64,000 bases of DNA from Carallia brachiata (Eukaryota; Streptophyta; Magnoliopsida; Malpighiales; Rhizophoraceae), in assembly GCA_021464245.1 (NCBI GenBank), contig JADCRB010000057.1, forward strand, positions 2,165,779 to 2,229,778. Reading direction: 5' to 3'. This document shows, piece by piece, positions 11,366 through 22,124 of the stretch. The translations under genes were made by a program, and so were the position numbers. The notes under the pieces are model-generated. The model was not told where the DNA came from. It searched no databases and saw only the letters and a program-made list of their open reading frames with translations. Position 1 is the first letter of the stretch; the number at the start of each line of letters is the position of its first letter.

Positions 11366-12364
11366 TGGCTGCTCCATCACTATCAGTCAAATCCACAGGA
11401 CAAAATTAAGTCATCATTCCACATTTTCAAAACAACCCTGTGCAAATCTTATATTTAAATTACGGTAAGACAACGATCTGCACATTATGATAAGCAATCC
11501 AAGCCAAATATTTGTTAACAGCCTTCCTTTCAGGCTTGATATTTCCCCAGTCACTTCTATGCTCAATCTCAACTGTCATTCGTCCACATTCAATTATACA
11601 CCATCCTAACTCTAACTAATCAGTCTAAAGATTATGTCATCGAAATTAAGGTTGGGTGCAGTTGGAGGGAGGAGGAAGAGAGGGAAGAGGATTTTACAAG
11701 AGAGTGGAAAAGAAGACCCCAATCCACCCTCTCCCAACTTTCCTTTCCTTCATATCTTCTTCTTCTCAACCAAGCACACTACAATGATAGATTCCAGAAC
11801 GAATCAAGACTCAAGATCATAAAACTTGAACAATGCACCAGGTTCGACAAGAAGACAAGCAATACTTTAGTATGCTCTTAAATACTATTTACCAAAGATC
11901 ATCGTCAAGAAACAACATAGTTTAAATAAGTCAACACTTGCTAGTTAACATGCATGAGCACAATATGAAGTAACATTGACTATGGCATTTCTCATTTCCA
12001 GTAAAACAAACGTATCAACAGCTTCAAGCAATAGCACGCATTCTTTTCAAAACAGAAGCAAAGACCAACTGTCATTTCTGTGATAACCCCATTACTTGTG
12101 GAAGCCAACACAGCTGTTAATGAAACATCACTTGATAAAACACCAAGTAACAGTCCTAAAGTACGCCCGAGTTCGAATAACACTTAAGTAAAAGAGATAA
12201 AATCCCTAGTGCCAAGAGTGGTAACAATAAATAACATGAACATTTTTTAACAAACAATGAAAACCAAGCAAAACCCAGTTGAAGCAGCTGCAAAATATGA
12301 ACAAATATGACACTAATAAGCAGAAAGACGAGAAAAACACAGACTTGATGGCACTGGAAAAATA
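11366..12364. other. Spacer between the RPL11 remnant and tRNA-Glu
   Basis: No gene recognised. On the minus strand a frame of roughly 50 codons is open between about 11474 and 11622 but shows no family signature. Short frames around 11992-12183 are likewise unsupported. Confidence 0.4.
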
Positions 12365-12437
12365 TTCCGTTGCCGGGACTCGAACCCGGGTCTTTCGGGT
12401 GAGAGCCGAATATCCTGACCAACTAGACTACAACGGA
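12365..12437 (-). tRNA. tRNA-Glu (anticodon CTC)
   Basis: The minus strand folds as a complete 73-nt tRNA. The acceptor stem is TCCGTTG/CAACGGA with discriminator A. The A box region is TAGTCTAGTTGGTCAGGA, the anticodon loop CTCTCAC gives CTC, and the T arm has GGGTTCGAATCCC. There is no intron, and CCA is not encoded, as expected for a nuclear tRNA gene. It reads GAG glutamate codons. Compared with the usual plant tRNA-Glu(CTC), one anticodon-stem pair appears as T-A instead of C-G, with both sides changed, so pairing is kept. Transcription by RNA polymerase III is expected from the internal promoter. Confidence 0.95.
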
Positions 12438-14313
12438 GATATGATTCTCCAATCATATTACTTATCTTTATATTATGTTTTGATTTGGTCCGTCCACCTA
12501 TGCACGTCCGTGAAGCATTGGATGCTACTTGTGTGTTATTATCCATAAATAAGAAACAAAAAATTAAATAAATTATAAAATAAATAAAAAGTAACCTAAA
12601 TCAGAAAATCATAGGCAACCGTTGCCACCAATTTTATAAATGATGCTGGAAATAGAATGCAGTTTGTGATGTAAGGTTTGTTTGGTAATGCTGTGAGATA
12701 AAGTGCTGTAAATAGAAGTATTGTGACCAAAATACTGTGATTAAAAGTACTGTTATTTAAAGTTACAAATTGTTTGGTAATAATTATAGAAAAGCTGTAA
12801 AAAAATTTAAATTTTATATATTTAATAATTTTTTAAATTAGTTGAGTTAGTTTTATCCACTCAATTCAAAATTTGTGTGGTATGGTCATTGAGTTTTATC
12901 ACTTTTTTCAAAAGCATGTCTAAGGTGTTTTTGTGAAATTATAGTTTTGAGAGTTATCACGTTTGTAAAACTCCGTTTAGAAAGAATTACCAAATATTAA
13001 AAAAATTACTTTTGATTTAAAAAATAGTTACTACACCACAACACACTTTTCACTTCAATACCAAACATAGCTGTATTCTGTCAATTTATTTGACAAATCC
13101 TAATGTACCCTATAACTTAGAAGAAGAGGGTTGCCATGGCTTCTGATTTAGATTAATTGTTTTGATTTTTTTTCTATTTTCTTTTTTTTTTTTTTTTTTT
13201 AAATCTCCGGGTATCAAATGACACATCTATGTAACCGGCCCTCATTACCAAGCTGCTAAGGACTTTTTCTTCTTATTAAGAAATTCATTGAGGAATAAGA
13301 TATAAAATGATGATAGCCCTTTTTTCTAAATAAGTTACCGAAACCTTGGTACGAGTTATTTTTGGTATAATATGCAAGGTGCAGCAGTCAACTAAAGCTC
13401 ATACTAAATTCACAAATTTTTGCTATTGAGTTCTATATTGACGTTTCCTGTTAAAGGCATGGATCCTTTGAATGGTCTCTCGTGCAAACTTTTTTACTTA
13501 TTAAGCTGGAAAAAGTTGTCATAAATTGAGCAAGAGGAACACATAAGTGATGTATGAAGGACCCCTTTTTTTAAAGCTCGTGCCCAGCTTTTACAATGTG
13601 GCGCTAGCTTTCGGCCTGTTGTGGCTCTAGTGACATGCAAAGCCGTGAAACTGATGACACAGAAGCATAAAATTGGACCAAAAAGAAACCTTGATTAAAA
13701 TACAAGACGCACAGAAATTATGATGACTTTTTGCCACAAATGCTTCCATGTACCAATCAAATTGTCGCTTGCTGACGACAATGTGCATGCATGGTGGACA
13801 CCTCAGAAATGACAAATTTACATGTCAAGGTAATGAAGGAATGAAACATCAAGCCACGGGAAAAAGATCAAAAGACAACTATATTTGTGTGTATATAAAC
13901 GTCACAGATATCTAAACTCCGCCTGCGTTGGACCTTGGTTTCTTCGTTCGAGTACCAAGTCCAGATAAAGGAGAATGCTGCAGTAAGTTGGCAGCCAGCA
14001 TAAAACTAACACCAAATCCTTGGGACTTCAACATCATATATTTACTCACAGCATCGTATAAGAACCGTGATAAAAAGCTGTACAATATTGGAGCAAAGCA
14101 ATATCTGGAGCAGAATATGTTACTTTGTTGCCATGGCGGAAAACTTTCCAGACGTGGACTCTCAAACCGCAAAGCCGGAACAAAACATATGGCAGGACAA
14201 GGTAGAAGGCATGGATCAAATATTAATGTGAGCACCTGTTGTGTCCGCTATACATTTGGCAACAGAATGGTGATGCAAGGGAAGCATTTTCCAAAAGCTT
14301 TACTCATGCTCGA
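12438..14313. other. Spacer with a MITE-like element and the RINGv 3' UTR
   Basis: Bases 12678-13072 form a MITE-like element (listed separately). A long T-run lies at 13183-13200. The last few hundred bases before 14314 are probably 3' UTR of the RINGv gene. No other gene seen. Confidence 0.4.
12678..13072. mobile_element. MITE-like element with GTTTGGTA-type inverted ends
   Basis: The left end reads GTTTGTTTGGTAATGCTGTG and the right end ACTTCAATACCAAACATAGC, which is an imperfect inverted match. The interior is AT-rich and non-coding. Internal repeats of AAAGTGCTGTAAATAGAAGT type occur near the left end. The ends are degenerate and I could not fix a target-site duplication, so the superfamily is open. 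Confidence 0.5.
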
Positions 14314-16461
14314 TCAGAACAAATTTACCCGGAAAAACCATGGGAGTACGAAAGCTATAACCAGGCATGCCATCAGGAAGTTACAGAAAGGTTGCCCACG
14401 CCAACATCCCCTGCCCCTGTCCGAGGAGTCGTTACCGCTTCCCATAAGCCTCCTCTGATTCCACGCTTCCATAAATCTGTTATCCCCAACACCTGTAACA
14501 TTTTTGGCTATCTCCCCGCAAATTTCGCATGTTCTGCATGAACAGAAATAAAGAGGTCATTTGCAAGACCGATGAATATACTCACCAGTTTGAACTAAAA
14601 TGATTCCAGAATAACTGGTTTGCAATTGATGGCTTCGAAGGTGTAAACGGAGCCAATTCTAGGCCAGGAATTTCCTGATTCACATAGGTAATTCCAGAAA
14701 TTTCATCTTGTGACCCCAGTTAATATGATCATCTAAAAGTCCAGAAGCAGGTCATCACTCCCAGTCTCAGAGATATGGTTGGTGGGAAATTGTGTCAAAA
14801 AAACAAACACGATTGTGGCCAAACAATAGCTTGAAGACATGGAATAACAGGAATAATGGAGGACCAAAAAAGGACCTAAGTGTGCCAGAGTCTATCTCAC
14901 TTGACATGAAATTTAAATGTCCAAAAAAGCATTTCAGCAACACTTGAGATGACAGCAGTGAAGAATGGCAGGGCCAAAGGGGTAAACAGAAAGGCATAAC
15001 AAGAACAACAATAATAATAACAACAATAATAACAACGCCTTAACCCCAAATTCAATTCGAGTCGACTTTATGAATATTTTCTCTCCATTTTTGTTGTACT
15101 ATTAACTAGAGTTTGGGTGAGGTCTAATCGTACTGAATCCTTCTTACCAAAAGGGCTTAAATTTTGAAATTTCATTGCTTTGCTACCACTATGATTTCTC
15201 TCAAGCTTAACAGATTTTCAGCATGAAGTCTAAAATTTCAAGGGAACTTCTAAAGAAAAGAATAAATTCTTTCTAATTCCAGAAGTTTGATGAACCTTGC
15301 TCGAATTCCTGATTATGATGGTCAAAATATTTAAAACAAGATCAATCACTCCATTAAAAAGGGAAAAAATAATAATAATAATCACCAAACACCATAGCCC
15401 ATGTTGATGACGAATGAAGGTGAGCGACACAATGAGCCATTGAAGATTATAAATCTGTATTCTGATATTAGGTACATGAGACACATATTGTCTCACAAAA
15501 AGGGTGAATTTATTCTAAATTTCATTTTTGAAATCAGAAAAATTTACCTGTTTCCTTTTAGCTTAAACCAGGCTTCGGCACAATGAACATGTGCAATGCC
15601 AAGCTCATCTTTACACCCACAACCAATCTGATATAGATCCATGGACATGGAAGTGGCAGTAGTAGATGCAGCTGCAGCTTCTACTGATCCCTCAGAACCA
15701 AGGTGACAAATCCTACAAACACTTTCTCCATCACAATTATCTTTAAAGCCTCCTCTGCAACCAACACTACCGCGCTTCACATCAATCACAGATAATGGTT
15801 TTATGCCTTTGGGGGACTTTGGCTTGGACTTGTCCCCTATTGCCTTGATTGAACCCAATTCACTGCCCTTTACTTCCAACATGTTATTCTGAACAATAGT
15901 ATCAGCATCCTCCACTGAATTTATTGCAATAATTGTCTCCGGCACAACTCCATCAACAGAACTACTTGAAAAGCCAGCATTTCCCTGCACAGCTTGATCT
16001 AGTGCTTCACCATTTCCTAGCCCTCTACGTGCATCTTGAACTTCTGCACCACCACTAGTGCCAAATTCATCAGCGTTTGCTGCAAAATCCTTCTTTTCTC
16101 CAGGGGCACACACAGTCCCTCCAGGATTTACCACAATGATGCTTTCAAGCACGATCCCATCTACCAAATCACAAAAGTTTCCACCAACTCCTTTGTTCAC
16201 CAATTCTCCCATCCCCCTCCCATCATTGGACTCCCGATTTTTCACTCCATCACTTGACCCCAATCCAACAGTACTTGCATTCAAAATCCGACTTTCCCCA
16301 CCAGAACAAATGGTCTCTCCTGAATTTAGCATAATCACAGCCTCTGACACAACCCCATTATTTGAATTAACCAAATATCCAGCCAAATTCTCACTAATTC
16401 CTTGACTAAACTGACTGAGACTCCCAAAACTACCTTTATTCTCCTTTGTTTCCTGATCCAT
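14314..16461 (-). CDS. RINGv (RING-CH, C4HC3) zinc-finger membrane protein, putative E3 ubiquitin ligase
   Basis: Two exons, 15548-16461 and 14314-14533, join in phase (AAC AG / A ACA TGC) to give 377 residues. The upstream in-frame codon at 16471-16473 is TTG, so the ATG at 16461 is taken as start. The RINGv ligands are visible in order: C249, C252, C281, C283, H291, C294, C307, C310 (CRIC...GCGC...H..C...CEIC). This is the MARCH-type C4HC3 arrangement that recruits E2 enzymes. The intron splits the domain between C294 and C307. A hydrophobic segment at about 355-373, near the C-terminus, predicts a single membrane anchor. The N-terminal 240 residues lack a known domain and contain a motif repeated three times (36-55, 102-122, 171-182). 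The substrate and membrane are unknown. The 1-kb intron contains AAT/AAC microsatellite sequence near 15004-15040. Confidence 0.85.
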
Positions 16462-18787
16462 CACTCTTACCAATATATATAATCACCACCCCAGCAGGAT
16501 CTCAACAAAAAGGAGGGAAAACAGAATTCAAAACTATCAGCAACTACCTGCACACACACCCCCTTGTTGTCTAAAAAAAGCCAATATCGGCTCCTTGAGG
16601 CAACAAACCGTAAAAGGACCATATAAATCAATACCAAAACAAACACAAAAATACTATAAAAAAGCAGACTCAAATTTTACAGCTAGTTCATTATAACAAG
16701 CCAAAAAAATAAAGAACTGAGTAAACATCTAATGAGCAGGCCTAATGCAGACAACTAACACAAAAAGAAGATTGCTTTAGAGAGAAAACTGAAAACCCAG
16801 GTCGTTACCTACTAAACTGGCCAACTTCAACCCCACGCACATAAAGCTCCAGTTATTACCTATCCCCCAAGAGAGTTTACTTCACGTAAACAAAACAGAC
16901 CAAAACCAGAAAAAAAAAAAATAAAAAGAATGCAACGAACCAAGAGAGAGAGAGATATCTGTCTAAGAATCTAAGGTTGTCTTGCTGAAATATAACTCCA
17001 GTTGCAGATTTTGTAGTCACATAGGTTATGCCCTGGTGGGCGAGTTTTTTTGGTGCAGTGTATTTTTGAGTGAAAATGACTTATTATAAAATTTATTAAA
17101 AGAATAGAAACTTTATTTATAGGCACATATTCACATTAATCGAATTATTGTGTTAATGATTATTTGATCAAACAGTTTGTACATTTAGATGTGTGAACGT
17201 CAGAAACTGCCTACCCATTGTTTGAAAATCTAAATTATTATATTGATTTGTTTTTCTTTAATTACAAGAATAAAGATTATAAAAGAGTCACTAAGGCTAT
17301 AAGAAGAAGCTTGAACAAAATATTTCAATTAATTGTATAAAATTACAAACATCAGAATGAATTATTGATCAGGAGCACCTAATTCTTATCCAATTACTAT
17401 TACTCAAATCAGAAACGTGCGGAAGGGTAGCAGTCGCTGCACGCAAGGAATTGTGACGTTTTAATTATCTGTTTATTTTTTATTTAGTTTAATTTCTTAT
17501 ATGCATTTAATTGTGTTGTTATCGAGTTAGTGACGTTTAAGAATGTTAAAGCATAGACCGTTTGGTCTTAATATTTTATAGAGCACACCACACGAGTTGG
17601 TGATTTAGTATTAAGTTGGAGTGTTTTCATATATGATATCTCAAGTTTGATTTTTTAGCGTGGTATGTCTTCTTTTTATTAATACGTGAGGTGGTCATAA
17701 AAATAACGAAAGTCTGTGAGTCACATTTAGAATTAGATTCGTCTGTCAAGACACTAATAGTGAAACTTTATTGGCTCTATTAATACTTATATAGTAAGTT
17801 TATTCTTTTAAAAATTATTAAACAAGCTATTCAAACGAGAATTTCTCTCGACTCTAACTTAAAGATGCATAAATATCTGATTACATCTTTTTTTGTTTTC
17901 TTGACAAAAAATATTTTCAGAGCACCGTCACATCGACTTTTTGGTACTACGAGAAGAGAAAGAAAAAGAACAAAATTAAGGAAAAAGTTTGATACTCACG
18001 TGCCAGTACAGATAAAAGGTATACATACTGCAACAAATTTGATTTTTCGTAATAAAATTAATAAAATATAATATAAAAATTAATATATTATTTTTTATTA
18101 TAAAAATAAATATAATTATAAAAATGATTAAATTCATTATAACGTGTATACATTATCTGTATATCAACATTTGGATGAGAAATTGGGCCCATTAAAACCG
18201 TGAAAATACAGTGTTCCCATCCAAGACCAAGTTTGGAACGTTTGGCCTTATTACTTTGCAAAGCATCAGGACGTACGCGTTGTCGGAAGTGGGCGCATTG
18301 TCGCTAATGAGGCGCCAACCAGAAGGCGCGACGGATGGCGGCAGCCGGACAGGCAGTGAAAATATTCCTGTCGGGAAAACAGTGATGTTACAGGAGCTGT
18401 GCCACCATGGTTCTACAATTTTGCTTGCTGAACATGAATTGCAGTAGGAAAATCAATCTTTCCCTCCAAGACTTGAGCTTCCGGAAGATGTTTTGGCTGC
18501 TAGATATTTTGTTTTGTCATTATTATATTTTTGGATCTTATGTCTAAAAGTAGCATTCGTCTGCTGTAAAGTTTGGTCATCAAGCTGTCTAATCACTTCT
18601 ATTAAAAAAATTGGTGTAGTTTAAATTTAAATTTGAAATTGTAATTTAAATTTGTAAACAAAATTCCTTTTAGAGTATGGGGTTGATATTATGCTAATGG
18701 AAGTAAGCTTTCCCAAGTATTTTTCTGTTCTTTTTATTTTTCACTTTTTTTTTTTTTTGGCTGGTTTACTTTTTCTGCTGCAACTAA

Positions 18788-19067
18788 GAGTGTGTTTATT
18801 TCCTATAAAATATTTTACAGGAAAAAATTTTATAGGTTTTCTGACGTTTGTTTCACAGAAAATATTTTACATAAGTAAAATTTGGGAAAAATTTTCAGAT
18901 TTTCAGGTAAAATAACTTCTCTTTTTACAGAATTGAAGTTATTTTCAGGGAAAACACAAACTGTGCTATAAGTAAGTGACAAAAGAAAATCATTATTTTC
19001 ACTGCAAATATTTTCCTCTGCAAATATTTTACAAATGTAAGTTATTTTACAGCAAACAAACGGACTC
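18788..19067. mobile_element. Tourist-like MITE flanked by TAA
   Basis: A 280-bp non-coding element. It starts GAGTGTGTTTATTT and ends AAACAAACGGACTC, imperfect terminal inverted repeats. Both sides carry TAA (18785-18787 and 19068-19070), the PIF/Harbinger type of target duplication. The interior is made of TAAAATATTTTACA-like palindromic segments. A diverged relative lies near 50040-50297. Confidence 0.65.
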
Positions 19068-19345
19068 TAAGTTTCAGCTTGAGATTCAATTCCAGAACTA
19101 ACAAACGGGGGAAGGGAGAGGGAAAGTTTTGAGAGAGAAAGAGGACTGTAAGCAAGATGAGGGAAATTTTTTTAATTGTTTTTTTTTTGTGTAGTTGTAT
19201 TTTTATTTTATTAATTTAAATCAAATGAAACATAACACACTACATAGTAAATTTTTTATAATTAGGTGTCTTACGCATGTACATTAACGTATCTGTTAGT
19301 ATTAATTCAAGGTGTATCAAATTTGTGATAAAAAGTTCTACATAA

Positions 19346-19347
<2 letters not shown>

Positions 19348-19383
<36 letters not shown>
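19348..19383. repeat. TA microsatellite, insertion site of the copia element
   Basis: An uninterrupted TA run ends exactly at the left LTR. The TATAT copied as target-site duplication is part of this run and reappears at 22125-22129. Confidence 0.9.
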
Positions 19384-19389
<6 letters not shown>

Positions 19390-20012
19390 ACAGATGGGCA
19401 GCGAAGCGTGAGAAATAGACGCAACAAAATAAAGAAGGCTTAAAGAAAAGAATAAATGGACTCACAGAGTTACGTGGTTCGCCTTATTGCCTACATCCAC
19501 GGGCGAAGACACGCAGGAAATATTCATTAACAAAGCAAATAAAATATATTACAGTGTCACTCCAAAAGCTCACAATACCCAAAAACCCGATACACCCAAA
19601 TTGACACTCACTCCTTTTGCAACAACAAATACAAAACCTCACATACACCAAATAACAAAACACGAGAGTGCAGGACTTAAAACAACAAAAGAACAAACCT
19701 TGTTCTTAATCCCTCAATCCCTCTCGGTTGCCCACTCCAAGCAAATGAAGATGCCAACACATATATATACTAAACCTTCAAGTACAAAAGGTCAACAATT
19801 AGGTCACTTTCCAAATCTTGTTCAAACTTGTCAAACTTGCCAAACTTACCAAACTTTGAATTTGAAATTCAAAGTTAGTTAGCTAACCAAATAAGATCAA
19901 CTCTAATAATGAAAAATAAACATTTAACACATGATCAATGTCTTCAACATTGTAGGAGTTAGCCATCCAAATTTGACCAATGAGACTTTACAATTCAACA
20001 CACAATACCACA
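19384..20012 (-). repeat. 3' LTR of the copia element (left copy)
   Basis: A 629-bp direct repeat of 21468-22124 with scattered substitutions. It is shorter mainly because it has fewer copies of an AAACTTGCC-like tandem unit (around 19823-19856 here, 21900-21966 in the other copy). It ends in TG...CA and is preceded on the minus strand by the polypurine tract. Confidence 0.93.
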
Positions 20013-20122
20013 AATCTCCACCTTGACTTGAATTGAAAGTTACGACAAGTAGCTAAAAATACGCGAGGTAGCAACAAAATTCCTTTCAACAAGTCTTCTC
20101 CAAAAGCGTCGAATGACCCCCT

Positions 20123-20431
20123 TTAATTCATACCAAATCCAACGGTATACTTCAACTTGACCGTTGGAATATTACCATAATCCATTAACGAATAAGACGA
20201 AACACAAGCAGCTCCACCTACAACGGTAATATCTTGCAGCACATAAAGACTCCCAATTTTGTTAGTATTCAGAAAAATTTGAGAATTTTTAGTAATTGTC
20301 AAAACTCCACCTTCAGCTGAAAACACGTACCCATTAGTTTCAAGAATACCCAAAGAGATGATATTCCTTTTTAGGTTTGGAATGTGCCACACATCATAGA
20401 GAGTCCTCAATGTCCCGTCAAACATCTTAAT
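20123..20431 (-). pseudogene. Truncated copia protease-region remnant downstream of a TAG stop
   Basis: Continues the gag-protease frame after an in-frame TAG at 20432-20434 (GTI, stop, IKMFDGTLRTL). It has the copia-type segment LYDVWHIPNLKRNIISLG and ends at a stop at 20123. The pol region that should follow is absent; the next recognisable feature is the polypurine tract and LTR. Read-through of the TAG is possible but would still give no integrase or reverse transcriptase. Confidence 0.75.
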
Positions 20432-21421
20432 CTAGATGGTACCTTTTCCAACAACGAAACAAGATGTATTGTTCCCCATAAATACAACTCCACCTTCAAC
20501 TGAATTATAAGTGGAAAACCACTCCTTAATTGGAGTCATATGGTGGGAACAGTCAGAATCTAAGATCCATTCAGATTTGCAACTTAAATTATCACTGGTT
20601 GCAACAAAAAGAACCTCAGCACTAGAATTATCTACCGCAAAACTAGCTTCTCCAGGGAGAGTATCATTCTGCTGTTTATTTATGAGTTTATAGCACTCAG
20701 ACTTAATGTGTCCCTTCTTACGACAATAATTACAGATCATATTTTTGTGTTTAGATTTATACCTGGATTCATAATTGTCACTGCTGGAGCCTGCCTTTCT
20801 GAACTTTCCTCTTGTGAGCAAACCATCTGCTAGAACGACAGAGCTCTCGCCAGATAATTCTTTATCAATAAGCTCTTTAGATAAAAGAGCAGTTTTAACA
20901 TCTGCGAGAGAAATGGTCTCTTTACCATAAAGCAGAGTCTCTCGAAAATTCCTGTAAGAGGGAGGCAATGAACATAAAAGCCGTAAGGCTTTATCGTCGT
21001 CTTCGATTTTGAGATCAATGGATTCGAGATCCATAATCATAGAAATGAATTCATCAAGGTGGGACTTGATTGGTGTGCCTTCTGCCATACGAAGCATATA
21101 CAAGCGATGCTTCAGGTGCAGTCTATTAGTGAGGGATTTAGTCTTGTACAAAGACTCTAACTTTTGCCATAATCGCAAAGCTGTCTTTTCATAGATGACT
21201 TCGTGCAAAACTTCATTAGACAAGCACAATTGAATTTGGGCGAGTGCTTTAGCATCCATCTCATCTTTCTTCTCTGCGGTCATAGACTTAGGCATTTTTT
21301 CTTTTCCAAGTAAAGCAATTTGCAAATTAGATTGAGTTAAGAGAGCGGACATCTTTACCTGCCACAACAGAAAACTAGTATTGCGATCAAACTTCTCAAT
21401 TTCAAATTTTGTTGATGTCAT
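20432..21421 (-). CDS. gag: Copia gag polyprotein with zinc knuckle (retrotransposon)
   Basis: A 329-residue frame starting at an ATG just inside the primer binding site. It has a UBN2-type copia gag domain (residues 1-200), the CCHC zinc knuckle CNYCRKKGHIKSECY at about 232-246, then the start of the aspartic protease, EWILDSDCSHHM. The usual protease active-site motif is DSG; here the third position is Asp. Gag forms the particle that packages element RNA. The frame is intact up to the TAG at 20432. It belongs to the element and is not a host gene. Confidence 0.9.
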   Translation of the reverse strand: MTSTKFEIEKFDRNTSFLLWQVKMSALLTQSNLQIALLGKEKMPKSMTAEKKDEMDAKALAQIQLCLSNEVLHEVIYEKTALRLWQKLESLYKTKSLTNRLHLKHRLYMLRMAEGTPIKSHLDEFISMIMDLESIDLKIEDDDKALRLLCSLPPSYRNFRETLLYGKETISLADVKTALLSKELIDKELSGESSVVLADGLLTRGKFRKAGSSSDNYESRYKSKHKNMICNYCRKKGHIKSECYKLINKQQNDTLPGEASFAVDNSSAEVLFVATSDNLSCKSEWILDSDCSHHMTPIKEWFSTYNSVEGGVVFMGNNTSCFVVGKGTI

Positions 21422-21452
21422 ACTTGGAAGCCCTCAAGAACAAAACTAAACA

Positions 21453-21464
21453 GCTCTGATACCA
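21453..21464 (-). other. Primer binding site for initiator tRNA-Met
   Basis: TGGTATCAGAGC on the minus strand, separated by AAC from the LTR end at 21468. It is the standard copia minus-strand primer site. Confidence 0.95.
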
Positions 21465-21467
21465 GTT

Positions 21468-22124
21468 TGTTGTACAAATGGGCAGCGGAAGTGCGAGAAA
21501 TAGACGCAACAAAATAAAGAAGGCTTAAAGAAAAGAATAAATGGACTCACAGAGTTACGTGGTTCGGCTTATTGCCTACATCCACGGGCGAAGACACGCA
21601 GGAAATATTCATTAACAAAGCAAATAAAATATATTACAGTGTCACTCTAAAGGCTCACAATACCCAAAAGCCCGATACACCCAAATTGACACTCACTCCT
21701 TTTGCAACAACAAATACAAAACCTTATATACACCAAATAACAAAACACGAGAGTGCAGGACTTAAAACAACAAAAGAACAAACCTTGCTCTTAATCCCTC
21801 AATCCCTCTCGGTTGCCCACTCCAAGCAAATGAAGATGCCAACACATATATATACTAAACCTTCAAGCACAAAAGGTCAATAATTAGGTTATTCTCCAAA
21901 TCTTGTTCAAACTTGCCAAACTTGCTAAACTTACCAAACTTACCAAACTTGTCAAACTTTCCAAACTTTGAAGTTGAAATTCAAAGTTAGTTAGCTAACC
22001 AAATAAGACCAAATCTAATAATGAAAAATAAACATTTAACACATGATCAATGTCTTCAACATTGTAGGAGTTAGCCATCCAAATTTGACCAATGAGACTT
22101 TACAATTCAAGACACAATACCACA
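21468..22124 (-). repeat. 5' LTR of the copia element (right copy)
   Basis: A 657-bp direct repeat of the left LTR. In element orientation it is the promoter-bearing LTR and lies just upstream of the primer binding site. It is followed on the plus strand by TATAT and more TA dinucleotides. Confidence 0.93.

Larger units (their letters stand above)
16462..19383. other. RINGv upstream region and intergenic DNA
   Basis: Bases 16462-17000 probably hold the RINGv promoter and 5' leader; a GA run at 16943-16955 would be CT in sense. A GC-richer island near 18210-18450 has a 78-codon frame but starts with GTG and shows no recognisable motif. A MITE lies at 18788-19067. A TA microsatellite fills 19348-19383. 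Confidence 0.4.
19384..22124 (-). mobile_element. Non-autonomous Ty1/copia LTR retrotransposon (deletion derivative)
   Basis: Two direct LTRs bound the element (left 19384-20012, right 21468-22124). In the coding (minus) orientation the LTR runs TGTGGTATTGTG...TGTACAACA. The primer binding site at 21453-21464 reads TGGTATCAGAGC, complementary to initiator tRNA-Met, three bases inside the 5' LTR. A polypurine tract CAAGGTGGAGATT abuts the 3' LTR at 20013-20025. TATAT flanks both ends. The 1455-bp interior carries gag and the start of the protease region, and lacks integrase, reverse transcriptase and RNase H. It could have moved only with proteins supplied in trans. The LTRs are very similar, so insertion is fairly recent. 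Confidence 0.93.

Noticed and set aside
11474..11622. Roughly 50-codon open frame on the minus strand upstream of the RPL11 remnant
   Set aside because: Length is within chance expectation, there is no ATG near its start and no similarity to missing RPL11 parts.
18211..18447. 78-codon frame in a GC-richer island
   Set aside because: It starts at GTG, and no domain or splice context is recognisable. It was left as unexplained composition.
19487..19882. 131-codon frame on the plus strand
   Set aside because: It lies inside the LTR and is repeated at 21572-21883. It is antisense LTR sequence with no known domain.
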